A DNA stretch of 64,000 bases from Brevibacillus_H sp041920465 (GCA_041920465.1 JBHGXW010000013.1:1-64000), one strand, 5' to 3'; counted from the first letter of the stretch, positions 17,603 through 27,103 are shown. Notes: generated by a model not told the origin, from the sequence alone. Made by a program: numbers and translations.

Positions 17603-18193
17603 ATGCAAACGAAAGCAACGCTGGTTTTAGCTTCCTCTTCCCCTAGACGCAGAGAACTTCTGGCAACGCTGGGGCTTTCTTTTTCCATTGCTGCAAGCGC
17701 TGTGGACGAATCAACTCCTGCTCACCTTACTCCGACTGAAATCGTGGAGACTCTGTCTTTGCGCAAGGCAAATAAAATTGCCGGGGAAATGAATCGCGGA
17801 CTTGTCATTGGCTCTGATACCATTGTGGTTCTTGACGGACAGGTGCTTGGCAAACCGAAAGATGAAGAAGACGCGTTTCAGATGCTTACCAAGCTGCAAG
17901 GCAGAGAGCACACAGTGTACAGCGGGGTTGCCATCGTAGACGCCGAGACGAAGCGTCAGGAAGTCTCATCTCGTTCGACAAAGGTTGCCATTCGCTCTTT
18001 AACCCCTGATGAGATACGTGCCTACATCAAAACAGGCGAGCCGATGGACAAGGCAGGTTCTTATGCCATTCAGGGAATCGGTTCTACTCTTGTAGAAGGT
18101 ATTGTCGGCGATTATTTTACCGTGGTAGGATTGCCGCTTATGACAACAGCTGAGCTGCTCAAACGGTTTGACGTGAATGTGCTGCAAGAATAG
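17603..18193 (+). CDS. maf: Maf nucleoside triphosphate pyrophosphatase
   Basis: Maf hydrolyses non-canonical or UTP/dTTP-type nucleotides to the monophosphate and affects septation when overproduced in Bacillus. The 196-residue protein has the family signature LASSSPRRRELL at residues 9-20, the catalytic Asp in SDTIV (D72) and GKPKDEEDA. ATG at 17603 with GGGAGA is chosen; the frame extends upstream inside the DUF4321 gene without support. It precedes radC and mreBCD as in other Bacillota. Confidence 0.92.
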   Translation: MQTKATLVLASSSPRRRELLATLGLSFSIAASAVDESTPAHLTPTEIVETLSLRKANKIAGEMNRGLVIGSDTIVVLDGQVLGKPKDEEDAFQMLTKLQGREHTVYSGVAIVDAETKRQEVSSRSTKVAIRSLTPDEIRAYIKTGEPMDKAGSYAIQGIGSTLVEGIVGDYFTVVGLPLMTTAELLKRFDVNVLQE

Positions 18194-18300
18194 CCTGTAA
18201 ACTTTTAGACCGTAAAAAAACGCGCAGGATTGCGAACAACACCGTTCGTCCCCAGCCCAGAAAGCATTCCGATGCGACAGTTGGAAAGGGGCGAAAATAT

Positions 18301-18999
18301 TTGGGTATGAAAACTTGCAACAAATGGGGTATGAAAAACGTCCCTCTATATGAGCGTCCGCGCGAGAGACTACTTCGTCAAGGAGCTGCCCCTCTTGCAG
18401 ATACCGAATTGTTAGCCATCCTGCTTCGGACAGGAACCGAAAATGAATCCGCGTTTGATTTAGCCAAGCGGTTGCTCGTTGCTTTTCAGGATTTACGCGG
18501 CCTTGCTCAGGCATCTCATCAAGAATTGGTTAAAATGAAAGGGATAGGGCCGGTAAAAGCGATTGAACTTCAAGCCGCTTTTGAACTGGGACGCCGTTTG
18601 CAGCAAACGATGCAATACGAGCGGCCCACCATTCGTTTTCCGCGTGACGTGGCGAGCCTTTTAATGGCAGAGATGAGCCAACTGACTCAGGAACATTTTA
18701 TTTGTCTGTTTCTGAATACGAAGAACCATGTAACCGGGAAGAAGACGATTTTTGTCGGCAGTCTGGACGCTTCCATTGTGCACCCGCGGGAAGTTTACAA
18801 GGAGGCAATTCGTACAAGCAGTGCCTCGGTTATATGCGTGCACAATCATCCAAGCGGAGACCCTACACCAAGCCGTGAAGACATTGCTGTAACCAAGACC
18901 TTGCAGCAAGCAGGGGATTTGATCGGGATATCTTTATTGGATCATGTCATCATCGGAGACGGGCGTTTTGTAAGTCTGAAAGAGCAAGGTTATCTGTAG
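18301..18999 (+). CDS. radC: RadC/YsxA family JAMM protein
   Basis: The 232-residue protein has an N-terminal helix-hairpin-helix region (MKGIGPVKAIELQAAFELGRR in two parts) and a JAMM metal site H181-x-H183 with S191 and D194 in HNHPSGDPTPSRED. Despite the name, a repair role is not established. The TTG at 18301 sits 9 bases after AAAGGGG; ATGs at 18307 and 18331 lack a spaced ribosome site. Gene order maf-radC-mreB is conserved in Bacillales. Confidence 0.9.
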   Translation: MGMKTCNKWGMKNVPLYERPRERLLRQGAAPLADTELLAILLRTGTENESAFDLAKRLLVAFQDLRGLAQASHQELVKMKGIGPVKAIELQAAFELGRRLQQTMQYERPTIRFPRDVASLLMAEMSQLTQEHFICLFLNTKNHVTGKKTIFVGSLDASIVHPREVYKEAIRTSSASVICVHNHPSGDPTPSREDIAVTKTLQQAGDLIGISLLDHVIIGDGRFVSLKEQGYL

Positions 19000-19077
19000 G
19001 TCAAACGGATCAACGACATTCAACAACGGAAGCGGAAACATTTTTTCCCGCTTGATGAACGGAAGGAGATTGTATTT

Positions 19078-20121
19078 ATGTTTGGAGGATTTTCACGAGA
19101 TTTGGGGATCGATCTTGGCACAGCCAACACCCTTGTCTATGTAAAAGGAAAAGGTATCGTCGTGCGTGAGCCGTCCGTCGTAGCAATTCGCACCGATACC
19201 AACACAATTGAAGCAGTCGGGAACGCGGCCAAGAGCATGATTGGGCGTACGCCAGGCAACATCGTCGCTGTTCGTCCGATGAAAGACGGAGTAATTGCCG
19301 ATTTCGAAACAACAGCGACCATGATGCGCTACTTTATCCGCCAGGCACAGAAGAACCAAGGGTTGTTCAGCCGCCGTCCAAGTGTAATGGTATGCGTGCC
19401 GTCCGGTATTACCGCGGTTGAGAAACGGGCCGTGGAAGACGCAACCAAGCAAGCCGGCGCCAAGGAAGCTTATACGATTGAAGAGCCGTTTGCGGCGGCG
19501 ATCGGGGCCGATTTGCCTGTGTGGGAGCCAACCGGAAGCATGGTTGTCGATATCGGAGGAGGGACGACGGAAGTAGCCATTATCTCTCTCGGCGGTATCG
19601 TTACCAGCCGTTCCATTCGGGTGGCGGGAGATGAGATGGACGAAGCGATTATGCAGTACATCAAACGCCGTTACAATTTGATGATCGGGGAGCGTACGGC
19701 GGAAACGCTCAAGCTGGAAATCGGTTCGGCAAATGCACCTGATGAGACAGAATCGGTTGAAATTCGCGGTCGTGATTTGGTGACGGGACTTCCGAAGACG
19801 ATTTCCGTCACCAGCGCGGAAATCGCCGAAGCTTTGTCGGAAACGGTTTACTCTATTGTGGAAGCAGTGAAGATCACCCTGGAGAAAAGCCCGCCGGAGC
19901 TTGCTGCAGACATTATGGACCGCGGGATTGTGTTGACCGGTGGCGGAGCGCTGCTTCGAAACCTGGATCGTTTGCTCAGCAAAGAAACCGGAATGCCGGT
20001 TCACGTCGCCGAGAATGCGCTTGATTGCGTAGCAATCGGGACAGGACGGGCGTTGGAAAACATCCATTTGTTTAAATCGAAACATGGAATAACCTCTTCA
20101 CGCTCAAAGCGGGGTAGGTAA
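19078..20121 (+). CDS. mreB: rod-shape actin homologue MreB
   Basis: MreB forms membrane-associated filaments that guide lateral wall synthesis. The 347-residue protein shows phosphate-1 GIDLGTANTLVYVKGKG, phosphate-2 DIGGGTTEVAIISLGG and the adenosine motif TGGGALLRNLDRL. GGAAGGAGA precedes the ATG. It starts the mreB-mreC-mreD operon; the short basic tail after the last motif is typical. Confidence 0.97.
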   Translation: MFGGFSRDLGIDLGTANTLVYVKGKGIVVREPSVVAIRTDTNTIEAVGNAAKSMIGRTPGNIVAVRPMKDGVIADFETTATMMRYFIRQAQKNQGLFSRRPSVMVCVPSGITAVEKRAVEDATKQAGAKEAYTIEEPFAAAIGADLPVWEPTGSMVVDIGGGTTEVAIISLGGIVTSRSIRVAGDEMDEAIMQYIKRRYNLMIGERTAETLKLEIGSANAPDETESVEIRGRDLVTGLPKTISVTSAEIAEALSETVYSIVEAVKITLEKSPPELAADIMDRGIVLTGGGALLRNLDRLLSKETGMPVHVAENALDCVAIGTGRALENIHLFKSKHGITSSRSKRGR

Positions 20122-20138
20122 GTGGGAGAAATGTCATC

Positions 20139-21059
20139 ATGTCGTTCTTTGCCAATAAGCGACTGATCATCGTGCTTGTCGGGCTGGTTTTCTTGATGTC
20201 GGTAATGGGGTTCACCTCTAAGGAACGGGCTGAACTGACATGGCCGGAAAAATTTTTGAAGGACACATTCAGCGTGGTGCAGGGCATTTTTTATCGCCCT
20301 GCCCAGGCTTTTTCCGGTTTTGTGGATGATATTCGTGATGCATACAACGTCTATCAAGAAAACCGTGTCCTGAAAGCGAGCTTGGATCAGTATGCGCAAG
20401 TAACCGCCCAATTGAAATTGACCGAGGCGGAAAATGAACGGCTTCGCAATTTATTGCAGGCCAAAAGCAAGCTGACAGACTATCAATTGCGTGTAGGGGA
20501 AGTTGTGGCCCGCAATTCCGACAGTTGGAACGATGTGGTCACCATTGATAAAGGGATTCAAAACGGGATAAAGAAGGATATGGCGGTTATCACTTCCTCC
20601 GGTTTGATCGGGCGGGTGCAAAGTGTCTCCAATTTCTCTTCCACCGTTGAGCTCTTGACGGCAATTGAAAGAAGCAATCACATTTCTGCCATTATCTTGG
20701 GGCAGCAGCAAGTAAACGGAGTAACAACCCACACAGAAGTAAACGGCGTGATCGAAGAGTATGATGGCCGTGAACGATTGTTAATCATGCGAAAAATTCC
20801 ACTAGGCCAAAAAATTGAGCCGAAGCAGCAAGTCGTAACTTCCGGGCTTGGCGGCGTCATGCCGCGCGGGTTATTGATCGGCCAGGTTGTTCGCGTTGTT
20901 CCGGGAGATTACGGATTGACACAGACCGCTTATGTACAGCCGAGCGCCGATTTCTCACAGTTAAATGAAGTTATGGTGGTGGAGCGTTCCTTCGTGACGA
21001 CTCCGACCGGAGAACTTGTTCCTTCCCAGCAGGCGGCTGGCAGTGGGGGAGGTCAATAA
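20139..21059 (+). CDS. mreC: rod-shape protein MreC
   Basis: MreC is a bitopic protein that links MreB and PBP2/RodA outside the membrane. The 306-residue product has one membrane helix (residues about 8-25), a coiled-coil (about 65-115, AQLKLTEAENERLRNLLQAK) and the two beta-barrel domains with VVTSGLGGVMPRGLLIGQV. The last codons overlap the mreD start, indicating coupling. Confidence 0.95.
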   Translation: MSFFANKRLIIVLVGLVFLMSVMGFTSKERAELTWPEKFLKDTFSVVQGIFYRPAQAFSGFVDDIRDAYNVYQENRVLKASLDQYAQVTAQLKLTEAENERLRNLLQAKSKLTDYQLRVGEVVARNSDSWNDVVTIDKGIQNGIKKDMAVITSSGLIGRVQSVSNFSSTVELLTAIERSNHISAIILGQQQVNGVTTHTEVNGVIEEYDGRERLLIMRKIPLGQKIEPKQQVVTSGLGGVMPRGLLIGQVVRVVPGDYGLTQTAYVQPSADFSQLNEVMVVERSFVTTPTGELVPSQQAAGSGGGQ

Positions 21060-21583
21060 TGCCCCGATTCTTGTTGTCGCTGATGCTGCTTTTGGTATTT
21101 TTGATGGAAGGTACGGTTTTTCAATTTGTTTTACCGCATGGAGGGGAAATGTCGTTGACGATATTGCCCCGTTTTGCGCTTGTCGGGGTGATTATGATCG
21201 CCTTGTTCCTCGGACGACGGGAAGGACTGATTTACGGGCTTTGTATCGGTTTTTTGCAAGATGTCTTGTACGGACATATGATCGGTGTCTATACGCTCTC
21301 GATGATGATAGCAGGCTATTTCGCCGGTCTGATTCTGCTATTGTTCCACCGAAGTCTGGCAGTTGTCGTCACTACCGTGGCGCTGGTCCTGTTCGGGCAT
21401 GAATGGCTATTGTACAGTATCTACCGCTTGTTTTTGAGCCCCCCGTTTGATGTACAATGGATCTTGACAAAACAGATCCTGCCGACAGTGGGAGTTAACC
21501 TTCTGTTTGCCATGCTGATCTATTATCCGTTGTTAAAACTGGTTGATGCGATTAATCTGCGAAAGCAAATGAAACCCGAATAG
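21059..21583 (+). CDS. mreD: rod-shape protein MreD
   Basis: The 174-residue hydrophobic protein has five to six membrane helices and the MreD pattern RREGLIYGLCIGFLQDVLYG. Its ATG overlaps the mreC stop in TAATG. It completes the mreBCD set and is followed by a repeat-rich 143-base gap before the PBP2 gene. Confidence 0.93.
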   Translation: MPRFLLSLMLLLVFLMEGTVFQFVLPHGGEMSLTILPRFALVGVIMIALFLGRREGLIYGLCIGFLQDVLYGHMIGVYTLSMMIAGYFAGLILLLFHRSLAVVVTTVALVLFGHEWLLYSIYRLFLSPPFDVQWILTKQILPTVGVNLLFAMLIYYPLLKLVDAINLRKQMKPE

Positions 21584-21620
21584 CGAGCGGACAGCGCTGG
21601 CTTTTATCGGGTATGCTTTC

Positions 21621-21708
21621 GGGGCCTTCATCGATGCCAGCGAAAGCTTAGGTCGGTGGGTTGATTCGGGGTCCCCGCCGACGCTAGCGAAAGCTTAGGT
21701 CGGTGGGG
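21621..21708. repeat. GC-rich stem-loop repeat, tandem copies R2 and R3
   Basis: The 22-mer beginning AGCGAAAGCTTAGG occurs at 21639-21660 and again at 21686-21707, period 47. In R3 CCCCGCCGAC (21673-21682) pairs with GTCGGTGGGG (21699-21708) with the same G-U position as R1. The region lies between mreD and the PBP2 gene, just ahead of its ribosome site. Confidence 0.7.
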
Positions 21709-21726
21709 TAAAAGGAGGGGTGGAGA

Positions 21727-24159
21727 ATGAGCGAAAATCAACAGGAAAAGTCTCACATTCCGACGAGATTAAATGTCTTGTTTTTTATTGTGTTTCTGTT
21801 TTTTGCTGCGATTATTTTACGGCTCGCCTACGTTCAACTGGTAGAAGGTGAGCAGTATAAGCACGATTTGGAAAAATACAGCACGAGAGAATTAGCGATT
21901 CCTGCACCGCGGGGACGGATTTTGGACCGCAACGGTGAAGTATTGGTTGCCAATAAGCCGGTTTATACGGTGACGTACGTGGAAGAGCAGAATCAGGATA
22001 TTAACGAAGATCTTGTGGCTGATAAGCTCGCGGGAATTTTGAAGATGGACGACGAAGCGCCGGGTACGGATAAGGAGCTTTTGAAAAAAGCGCTTGAGCT
22101 GCATGCGACGCTGCCCGTTTCCTTCGGAGCCAAGCAGACGTCCCAACTGATTGCCAAGATTGAGCCGAAGATCCGCGCACTGCCGAAATTGACGGTAATT
22201 GACTCTTTGTCAGACATACAATTGGTGAAAACGGCCTTGTCGGTTGGCATGCGGGTAAACATACCGATTGCGGCCAAAGATCGCGATTCCCTGAAAAAGG
22301 TATTTGCCGCCCAGATTCAGGCGATGAAAAAACCGACAGACACAGATGATATCTCTGATCTTGAACTGTTAAAGCTGGCGTTCCAGGCTAATAAATCGGT
22401 CAAAATCACTTTGGATGCCAAGGAGCGCGACGATTTGAAAAAGGAACTGAAAGCTCAGCTTCGCCAGCTGCCGGCTCCATCCGAATTGCACCAACAGGAT
22501 GACATGGATCTTCTGCGCTATGCGGCGATGTTTGATTTGGATGTTCCGTTGCCGCTGACGAATGAACAGCGCCAGTTCCAATGGCGAAAAATGGCCATCC
22601 TGAAGGAGATGCGTGCCTATGGCATTGCCAGCTATATTCCCCGCCGCATCAAAGTGAACATCTCCCCGGATGAGATGTTCAAGATCGAAGAGCGGCGCAC
22701 CGAACTGCCGGGGATCAGCGTAATTGTTGAACCGATCAGGGAAATCCGCAAGGACCCGGACGGCAGCCCGTTTGGCACTCATTTCCTCGGCTATATCAAT
22801 GCCATTCGTCCGGAATCGTTGGATGAGTATATGGCGCAGGGGTACAGCCCGACAGACCGCGTCGGGGAGAACGGCCTTGAGCGTTACTATGAGCGCCAGC
22901 TTCGTGGGAAGGACGGCGTGATGGAAGTACACGTCAATAAAGATTCGGAAACCGTGGAAAAGCGGATGCGCCGCGCGCCTGAACCGGGCAATGATCTGAT
23001 TTTGGCCCTTGATTGGCGATTCCAAAGCAAAGTGGAAGATATCCTGAAAAACAGTTTGGCCGAGATGCAGAAAAATCCGAGCACTGCCAAATATGTAAAA
23101 GACGCGCATGCTTTGGTGATGAACCCAAAAACGGGAGAAATCCTTGCCATGGCCAGTGCACCTGACTACGATTTGAACGTCTACTACGACCGTAAAAAGT
23201 TTAACAAAGTGTATCGCACTGAAATACTGCCCAACGAAGCCAACCACTTCATCAACGCCGCCTATGCGCCCGGTTCAACGGCAAAGCCTCTCTCTGTGAT
23301 GTTATCTTTGCAAGAAGGTTTAACCACGCCGAATGAGACGATTTTGGACCGAGGCGGATGGAAAGTAGGGAACATGTACAAACGTAACTGGAAGCTCAGC
23401 GGTCACGGTCTTGTAAACGCGCGCCGAGCCCTGCAGGTTTCCAACAACACGTACATGTACGCGATGGCCATGCGGCTTGTGGACAAAGCGCATAGCCAGC
23501 ACAAAAGCTATAAAGAGATGTTCTCTGTTATCGATTTTTATAATGCCCAATTTGGATTGGGTGTCAAAACAGGTGTAGATTTGCCGTTTGAATCAACCGG
23601 TTATTTCTCCAGCTATGATGAATTCGGACGTTTGGCGGACGCGTTTATTGGCCAGTACGATTCCTTTACGCCGATGCAATTGGGACAGTATGTCTCCACA
23701 ATCGCGAATGGCGGTTACCGGATTCGGCCGCATTTCGTCAAAGAGATTCGCAAAGGAACAATTGACCCGAAACAACCTGGACAGGTGTTGACGGTAATGG
23801 AGCCGGAAGTGCTAAACCGTGTACAGATTGACCCTCAATGGATCAAGGTCGTTCAAGAGGGGATGCGCATGGTTACAATGCCGGGCGGAACCGCTTATTC
23901 AAGCTTCCATGGACTCCCGTTTAATGTGGCTGCCAAAACAGGTACGGCCCAAACAGGAGGAGACCAGGATAACGCGCTGATTGTCGGATATGCGCCCTAT
24001 GAAGACCCTCAGCTTGTCTTTGTCGTAATTGTTCCCAAGGGCGGTCACGGGGCTGACTCTTCCGGTCCGATTGCCCGAAAAATCCTTGAAGCCTACAATG
24101 CTTTATATCCGTTAACTCCGAATGCTTCCGCTCAGGCTGGCACGGCGGCGGCTAACTGA
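21727..24159 (+). CDS. penicillin-binding protein 2 (class B transpeptidase) with tandem-repeat insert
   Basis: This monofunctional transpeptidase cross-links lateral wall peptidoglycan, working with RodA and MreBCD. The 810-residue protein has a membrane anchor (about 17-37) and the PBP dimer motif RGRILDRNGEVLVANKP. The transpeptidase domain has S517-x-x-K520 (GSTAK), SNN near 577 and KTGTAQ near 737. Residues 115-305 are an insertion of four tandem 48-residue units. It lies between mreD and minC. The Shine-Dalgarno is AAAGGAGGGGTGGAG. It corresponds to MrdA/PbpA-type PBP2. Confidence 0.92.
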   Translation: MSENQQEKSHIPTRLNVLFFIVFLFFAAIILRLAYVQLVEGEQYKHDLEKYSTRELAIPAPRGRILDRNGEVLVANKPVYTVTYVEEQNQDINEDLVADKLAGILKMDDEAPGTDKELLKKALELHATLPVSFGAKQTSQLIAKIEPKIRALPKLTVIDSLSDIQLVKTALSVGMRVNIPIAAKDRDSLKKVFAAQIQAMKKPTDTDDISDLELLKLAFQANKSVKITLDAKERDDLKKELKAQLRQLPAPSELHQQDDMDLLRYAAMFDLDVPLPLTNEQRQFQWRKMAILKEMRAYGIASYIPRRIKVNISPDEMFKIEERRTELPGISVIVEPIREIRKDPDGSPFGTHFLGYINAIRPESLDEYMAQGYSPTDRVGENGLERYYERQLRGKDGVMEVHVNKDSETVEKRMRRAPEPGNDLILALDWRFQSKVEDILKNSLAEMQKNPSTAKYVKDAHALVMNPKTGEILAMASAPDYDLNVYYDRKKFNKVYRTEILPNEANHFINAAYAPGSTAKPLSVMLSLQEGLTTPNETILDRGGWKVGNMYKRNWKLSGHGLVNARRALQVSNNTYMYAMAMRLVDKAHSQHKSYKEMFSVIDFYNAQFGLGVKTGVDLPFESTGYFSSYDEFGRLADAFIGQYDSFTPMQLGQYVSTIANGGYRIRPHFVKEIRKGTIDPKQPGQVLTVMEPEVLNRVQIDPQWIKVVQEGMRMVTMPGGTAYSSFHGLPFNVAAKTGTAQTGGDQDNALIVGYAPYEDPQLVFVVIVPKGGHGADSSGPIARKILEAYNALYPLTPNASAQAGTAAAN
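22069..22644 (+). repeat. four tandem 48-codon repeats inside the PBP2 gene
   Basis: The motif ELLKKAL / QLVKTAL / ELLKLAF / DLLRYAA recurs at residues 117, 165, 213 and 261, exactly 48 apart. Units 2 and 3 also share AK(D/E)RD-x-LKK. The fourth unit is the most diverged. The repeats sit in the non-catalytic pedestal region. Confidence 0.75.
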
Positions 24160-24239
24160 CTTTTTTCGGCAAATTTTGCGAACGTGCAGGAATCTTTTCC
24201 CTTCATGGCGAATGGTTACGGTCGAGGTGAAATGGGTCC

Positions 24240-24908
24240 ATGTCGAACAAGAATAAAGTAACCATAAAAGGAACCAAAGATGGCCTTGTCTTCTTCATGG
24301 ACGACACGTGTTCTTTTGAAGAGTTGATTGATGATTTGCGGGAAAAAATTGAACACAGCCATCAGCAGATTTTAAGCGGACCGATTATACGCGTATCGAT
24401 CAAATTGGGCAAACGATATTGTTCGATGGAACAGCAAGAAGAGTTGACCAAGATCATTCGCCAGAAGGGCAACCTGGTGATTCAAACGATAGATTCTGAT
24501 GTCATCACCAAAGAGGAAGCTTTTGCCGAACAATTGAAATCAAGATTTTCCATAGAGACTCATACAGTTCGTTCCGGGCAGATTATTGAATTCGATGGTG
24601 ATATATTACTTTTGGGCGATGTGAATCCAGGCGGAACGATCAGAAGTACAGGCAGTATCTATGTACTGGGGAATCTGCGCGGTATAGCGCACGCAGGAAT
24701 ACAAGGTAATACAGAAGCAATAATTGCCTCTGCGGCGATGTGTCCGCAGCAGCTGCGAATCGCTGAGGTGATTTCAAGGCCGGGCGAAGAGTGGGTCCAA
24801 GTTACAGGGGGAGCGGAATTCGCCTATCTGGAACACGACAAGATGGTGGTTGGCAAAATGAACCTACTCCATCGGGTACGCGCCGAGTTCGGACAGAAGA
24901 AAGTGTAA
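24240..24908 (+). CDS. minC: septum site-determining protein MinC
   Basis: MinC inhibits FtsZ assembly away from midcell. The 222-residue protein has an N-terminal MinC_N domain (about 1-95) and a C-terminal beta-helix (about 105-210) with VRSGQIIEFDGDILLLGDVN and the GGTIRSTGSIYVLGNLRG pattern. GAGGTGA is nine bases before the ATG; a closer ATG at 24232 is out of frame. minD follows after 23 bases. Confidence 0.93.
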   Translation: MSNKNKVTIKGTKDGLVFFMDDTCSFEELIDDLREKIEHSHQQILSGPIIRVSIKLGKRYCSMEQQEELTKIIRQKGNLVIQTIDSDVITKEEAFAEQLKSRFSIETHTVRSGQIIEFDGDILLLGDVNPGGTIRSTGSIYVLGNLRGIAHAGIQGNTEAIIASAAMCPQQLRIAEVISRPGEEWVQVTGGAEFAYLEHDKMVVGKMNLLHRVRAEFGQKKV

Positions 24909-24931
24909 GTGGGCAAAAGGAGGAGAATGAC

Positions 24932-25726
24932 TTGGGGTTAGCAATCGTAGTCACTTCGGGTAAAGGTGGCGTGGGGAAAACCACGACGTCTGCCAACATT
25001 GGGACTGCTTTGGCATTAAACGGACAAAAAGTTTGCATGGTAGACACCGATATCGGGCTTCGTAACCTGGACGTAATCATGGGACTGGAAAATCGCATTA
25101 TCTATGACCTGGTAGACGTGGTAGAGGGAGCTTGCCGATTGCAGCAGGCTTTGATTAAGGACAAACGTTTTGAAAATCTGTCCTTGCTTCCCGCAGCGCA
25201 AACCAAAGACAAATCGGCGGTTCAGCCCGAGCAGATGGAAGAGATCGTTACGCAGTTGAAGCGCGAATTCGACTATGTGATCATTGATTGCCCGGCCGGA
25301 ATCGAACAGGGCTTCCGCAATGCCGTGGCAGGAGCAGATCAGGCGATTGTTGTCACCACACCGGAAAAAGCTGCCGTGCGGGACGCCGATCGCATCATCG
25401 GATTGTTGGAAAGAGAAAAAGTAGGAATGCCGAAGCTGGTGATTAATCGCGTCCGTTCACATATGGTGAAAAATGGGGACATGCTGGACGTGGAAGATAT
25501 TCTGGATCTTCTAGCCATTGACTTAATCGGCGTTGTGCCTGATGATGAGTATATTATCAAATCAGCAAATGCAGGCGAACCAGCCGTGATGAACCATGAA
25601 TCGCGTGCAGCGCTCGCGTATCGGAACATTGCACGCCGCCTGTTGGGAGAATCCGTGCCGCTTCTGCCGTTAGAAGAGAAGAAGGGTATGTTCACCAAAA
25701 TGAAAAAGTTCTTCGGCATGAAATAA
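24932..25726 (+). CDS. minD: septum site-determining ATPase MinD
   Basis: MinD is the membrane-cycling ATPase that activates MinC. The 264-residue protein begins with TTG at 24932, 8 bases after AAGGAGG; longer readings of the frame overlap minC and are not supported. The deviant Walker A is GKGGVGKTT at residues 10-18 (K11 and K16), switch motifs DTDIGLRNLD and DCPAGIEQG are clear, and the C-terminal amphipathic membrane helix is FTKMKKFFG. A terminator follows, closing the mre-min block. Confidence 0.96.
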   Translation: MGLAIVVTSGKGGVGKTTTSANIGTALALNGQKVCMVDTDIGLRNLDVIMGLENRIIYDLVDVVEGACRLQQALIKDKRFENLSLLPAAQTKDKSAVQPEQMEEIVTQLKREFDYVIIDCPAGIEQGFRNAVAGADQAIVVTTPEKAAVRDADRIIGLLEREKVGMPKLVINRVRSHMVKNGDMLDVEDILDLLAIDLIGVVPDDEYIIKSANAGEPAVMNHESRAALAYRNIARRLLGESVPLLPLEEKKGMFTKMKKFFGMK

Positions 25727-25746
25727 ACGTTGGTAATATGACAATC

Positions 25747-25776
25747 AAACAGGGGAAATCTCCTGTTTCTTTTTTT
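25747..25776 (+). terminator. Rho-independent terminator after minD
   Basis: AAACAGG (25747-25753) pairs with CCTGTTT (25762-25768), extendable by a G-U and a G-C pair, followed by a run of seven T. Confidence 0.85.
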
Positions 25777-25792
25777 GCAATATAAAAAAGCG

Positions 25793-25840
25793 CAACTGCG
25801 CAAGCTGTAACGGGAGGCACGAAAGGACAACGTATTTCTT
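25793..25840 (+). repeat. intergenic repeat S, copy 1 (before rodA)
   Basis: About 46 bases beginning CAACTGCGCAAGCTGTAACG recur with only a few changes at 27865-27910. The 3' end (AAAGGACAACGTATTTCT) resembles the 3' end of elements A and B. It ends about 60 bases before rodA. Confidence 0.6.
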
Positions 25841-25900
25841 AGTCGACAGGAATTTATAATATGTAACTTCGCCAACAGAAAAGTTTCGGAGGGGAGATTC

Positions 25901-27031
25901 GTGGACCTGGAAAAAAGACATTTGAAAGAGTTAGATTGGTCAATCATTCTCATTCTCCTTGGCTTAGGGGTATTCAGCTACCTGGGAATCTCCGGTTCCG
26001 CCGTAGGTCCTGATTTGGCTGGCAAGCAAGTCATTTGGTATTTGGTCGGATTTGTCATCCTGACTGCCATCTTGTTGTTTGATTACCGGATTTATCGCGG
26101 TTTGGCTTACATCTTCTATGGATTCGGCATACTTTTGTTGATCGGTGTGTTCTTTACACCGGAGCGAAATGGCGCAACAAGCTGGTATAACCTGGGGCCG
26201 GTCTTGTTTCAGCCGTCAGAGTTAATGAAGCTGTTTGTCATTTTGACGGTAGCTCGCTACCTCGCCAAAAAAGAAGAGAAGGGAGAACGTTTTGAAAAGT
26301 TTTATCAATTATTTCCTTTGTTTATGCTGATTGGAGTTCCGTTATTGCTCATTCTGGTTCAGCCCGATTTGGGTACCTCGCTTGTGTTTACCGGGATCAT
26401 GTCCACAATGCTGGTGGCTGGCGGAGTCAGGTTTCTCCATTTTGCTTACCTTGGATCAGCCGCGGGATTGTTCTTCGGATTTATGGCTTTTCTCTACAAC
26501 TTCAAAGAAAAATTGTTTTTCAAAATCATCAAGCCTTATCAGTGGAAGCGGATTGAATACTGGCTGAATCCCGATCTGGATGCGATGGGTTGGGGGTTTC
26601 AGTTGAAACAGTCGCTGATTGCCATCGGTTCCGGCCAATTGATGGGAAAAGGTGTCAATACCGCAACACAGGCAAGCTATGGTTGGGTTCCGGTAGGAGA
26701 GAGTGACTTCATTTTTACCGTTATTGCCGAAAAAATGGGCTTTATCGGTGCCGGTATGTTGATGATCCTGTTTTTCTTCCTGATTTACCGGATGATCCGT
26801 ATTGCGATGGAGACAAAGGACCCGTTTGGCTCATATGTCGTATCAGGCGTTGTCGGTATGTTAACCTTCCAAATTTTTGAAAACATTGGAATGACGATTC
26901 AATTGATGCCGATTACCGGAATTCCGCTGCCGTTTATCAGCTATGGCGGAAGCTCGCTGATCACCAATTTTTTGATTATCGGGATTGTGCTGAATATTGG
27001 CATGCGAAAACAGCGGTTGAGATTTGATTAG
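25901..27031 (+). CDS. rodA: rod-shape peptidoglycan polymerase RodA (SEDS family)
   Basis: RodA is the SEDS glycosyltransferase that polymerises lipid II for lateral wall growth with PBP2. The 376-residue protein has about ten membrane helices, FQPSELMKL, QPDLGTSLVF, the large extracellular loop and the C-terminal signature GIPLPFISYGGSS. GTG start behind GGAGGGGAG. In Bacillus subtilis rodA is elsewhere; here it sits between minD and csp, so shape genes are more tightly grouped. Confidence 0.95.
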   Translation: MDLEKRHLKELDWSIILILLGLGVFSYLGISGSAVGPDLAGKQVIWYLVGFVILTAILLFDYRIYRGLAYIFYGFGILLLIGVFFTPERNGATSWYNLGPVLFQPSELMKLFVILTVARYLAKKEEKGERFEKFYQLFPLFMLIGVPLLLILVQPDLGTSLVFTGIMSTMLVAGGVRFLHFAYLGSAAGLFFGFMAFLYNFKEKLFFKIIKPYQWKRIEYWLNPDLDAMGWGFQLKQSLIAIGSGQLMGKGVNTATQASYGWVPVGESDFIFTVIAEKMGFIGAGMLMILFFFLIYRMIRIAMETKDPFGSYVVSGVVGMLTFQIFENIGMTIQLMPITGIPLPFISYGGSSLITNFLIIGIVLNIGMRKQRLRFD

Positions 27032-27074
27032 TGGAAGTTATTACCGATTTTTTGTCTGCAGTATGCAAAAAAAC

Positions 27075-27103
27075 GTGACAAACGAAATGATGTATGGTAA
27101 AAT
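27075..27103 (+). promoter_or_regulatory. promoter of the csp leader
   Basis: GTGACA (27075-27080), a 17-base spacer and TAAAAT (27098-27103). It lies 197 bases before the csp start, giving the long 5' leader typical of cold-shock mRNAs. Confidence 0.65.

Noticed and set aside
19093..20085. 330-codon minus-strand open frame opposite mreB
   Set aside because: A shadow of the strongly conserved mreB codon pattern; it shows no protein motif.
22369..23247. Long minus-strand open frame (292 codons) inside the PBP2 gene
   Set aside because: The plus strand has full PBP motifs and codon structure. The minus frame has no ribosome site or recognisable motif.
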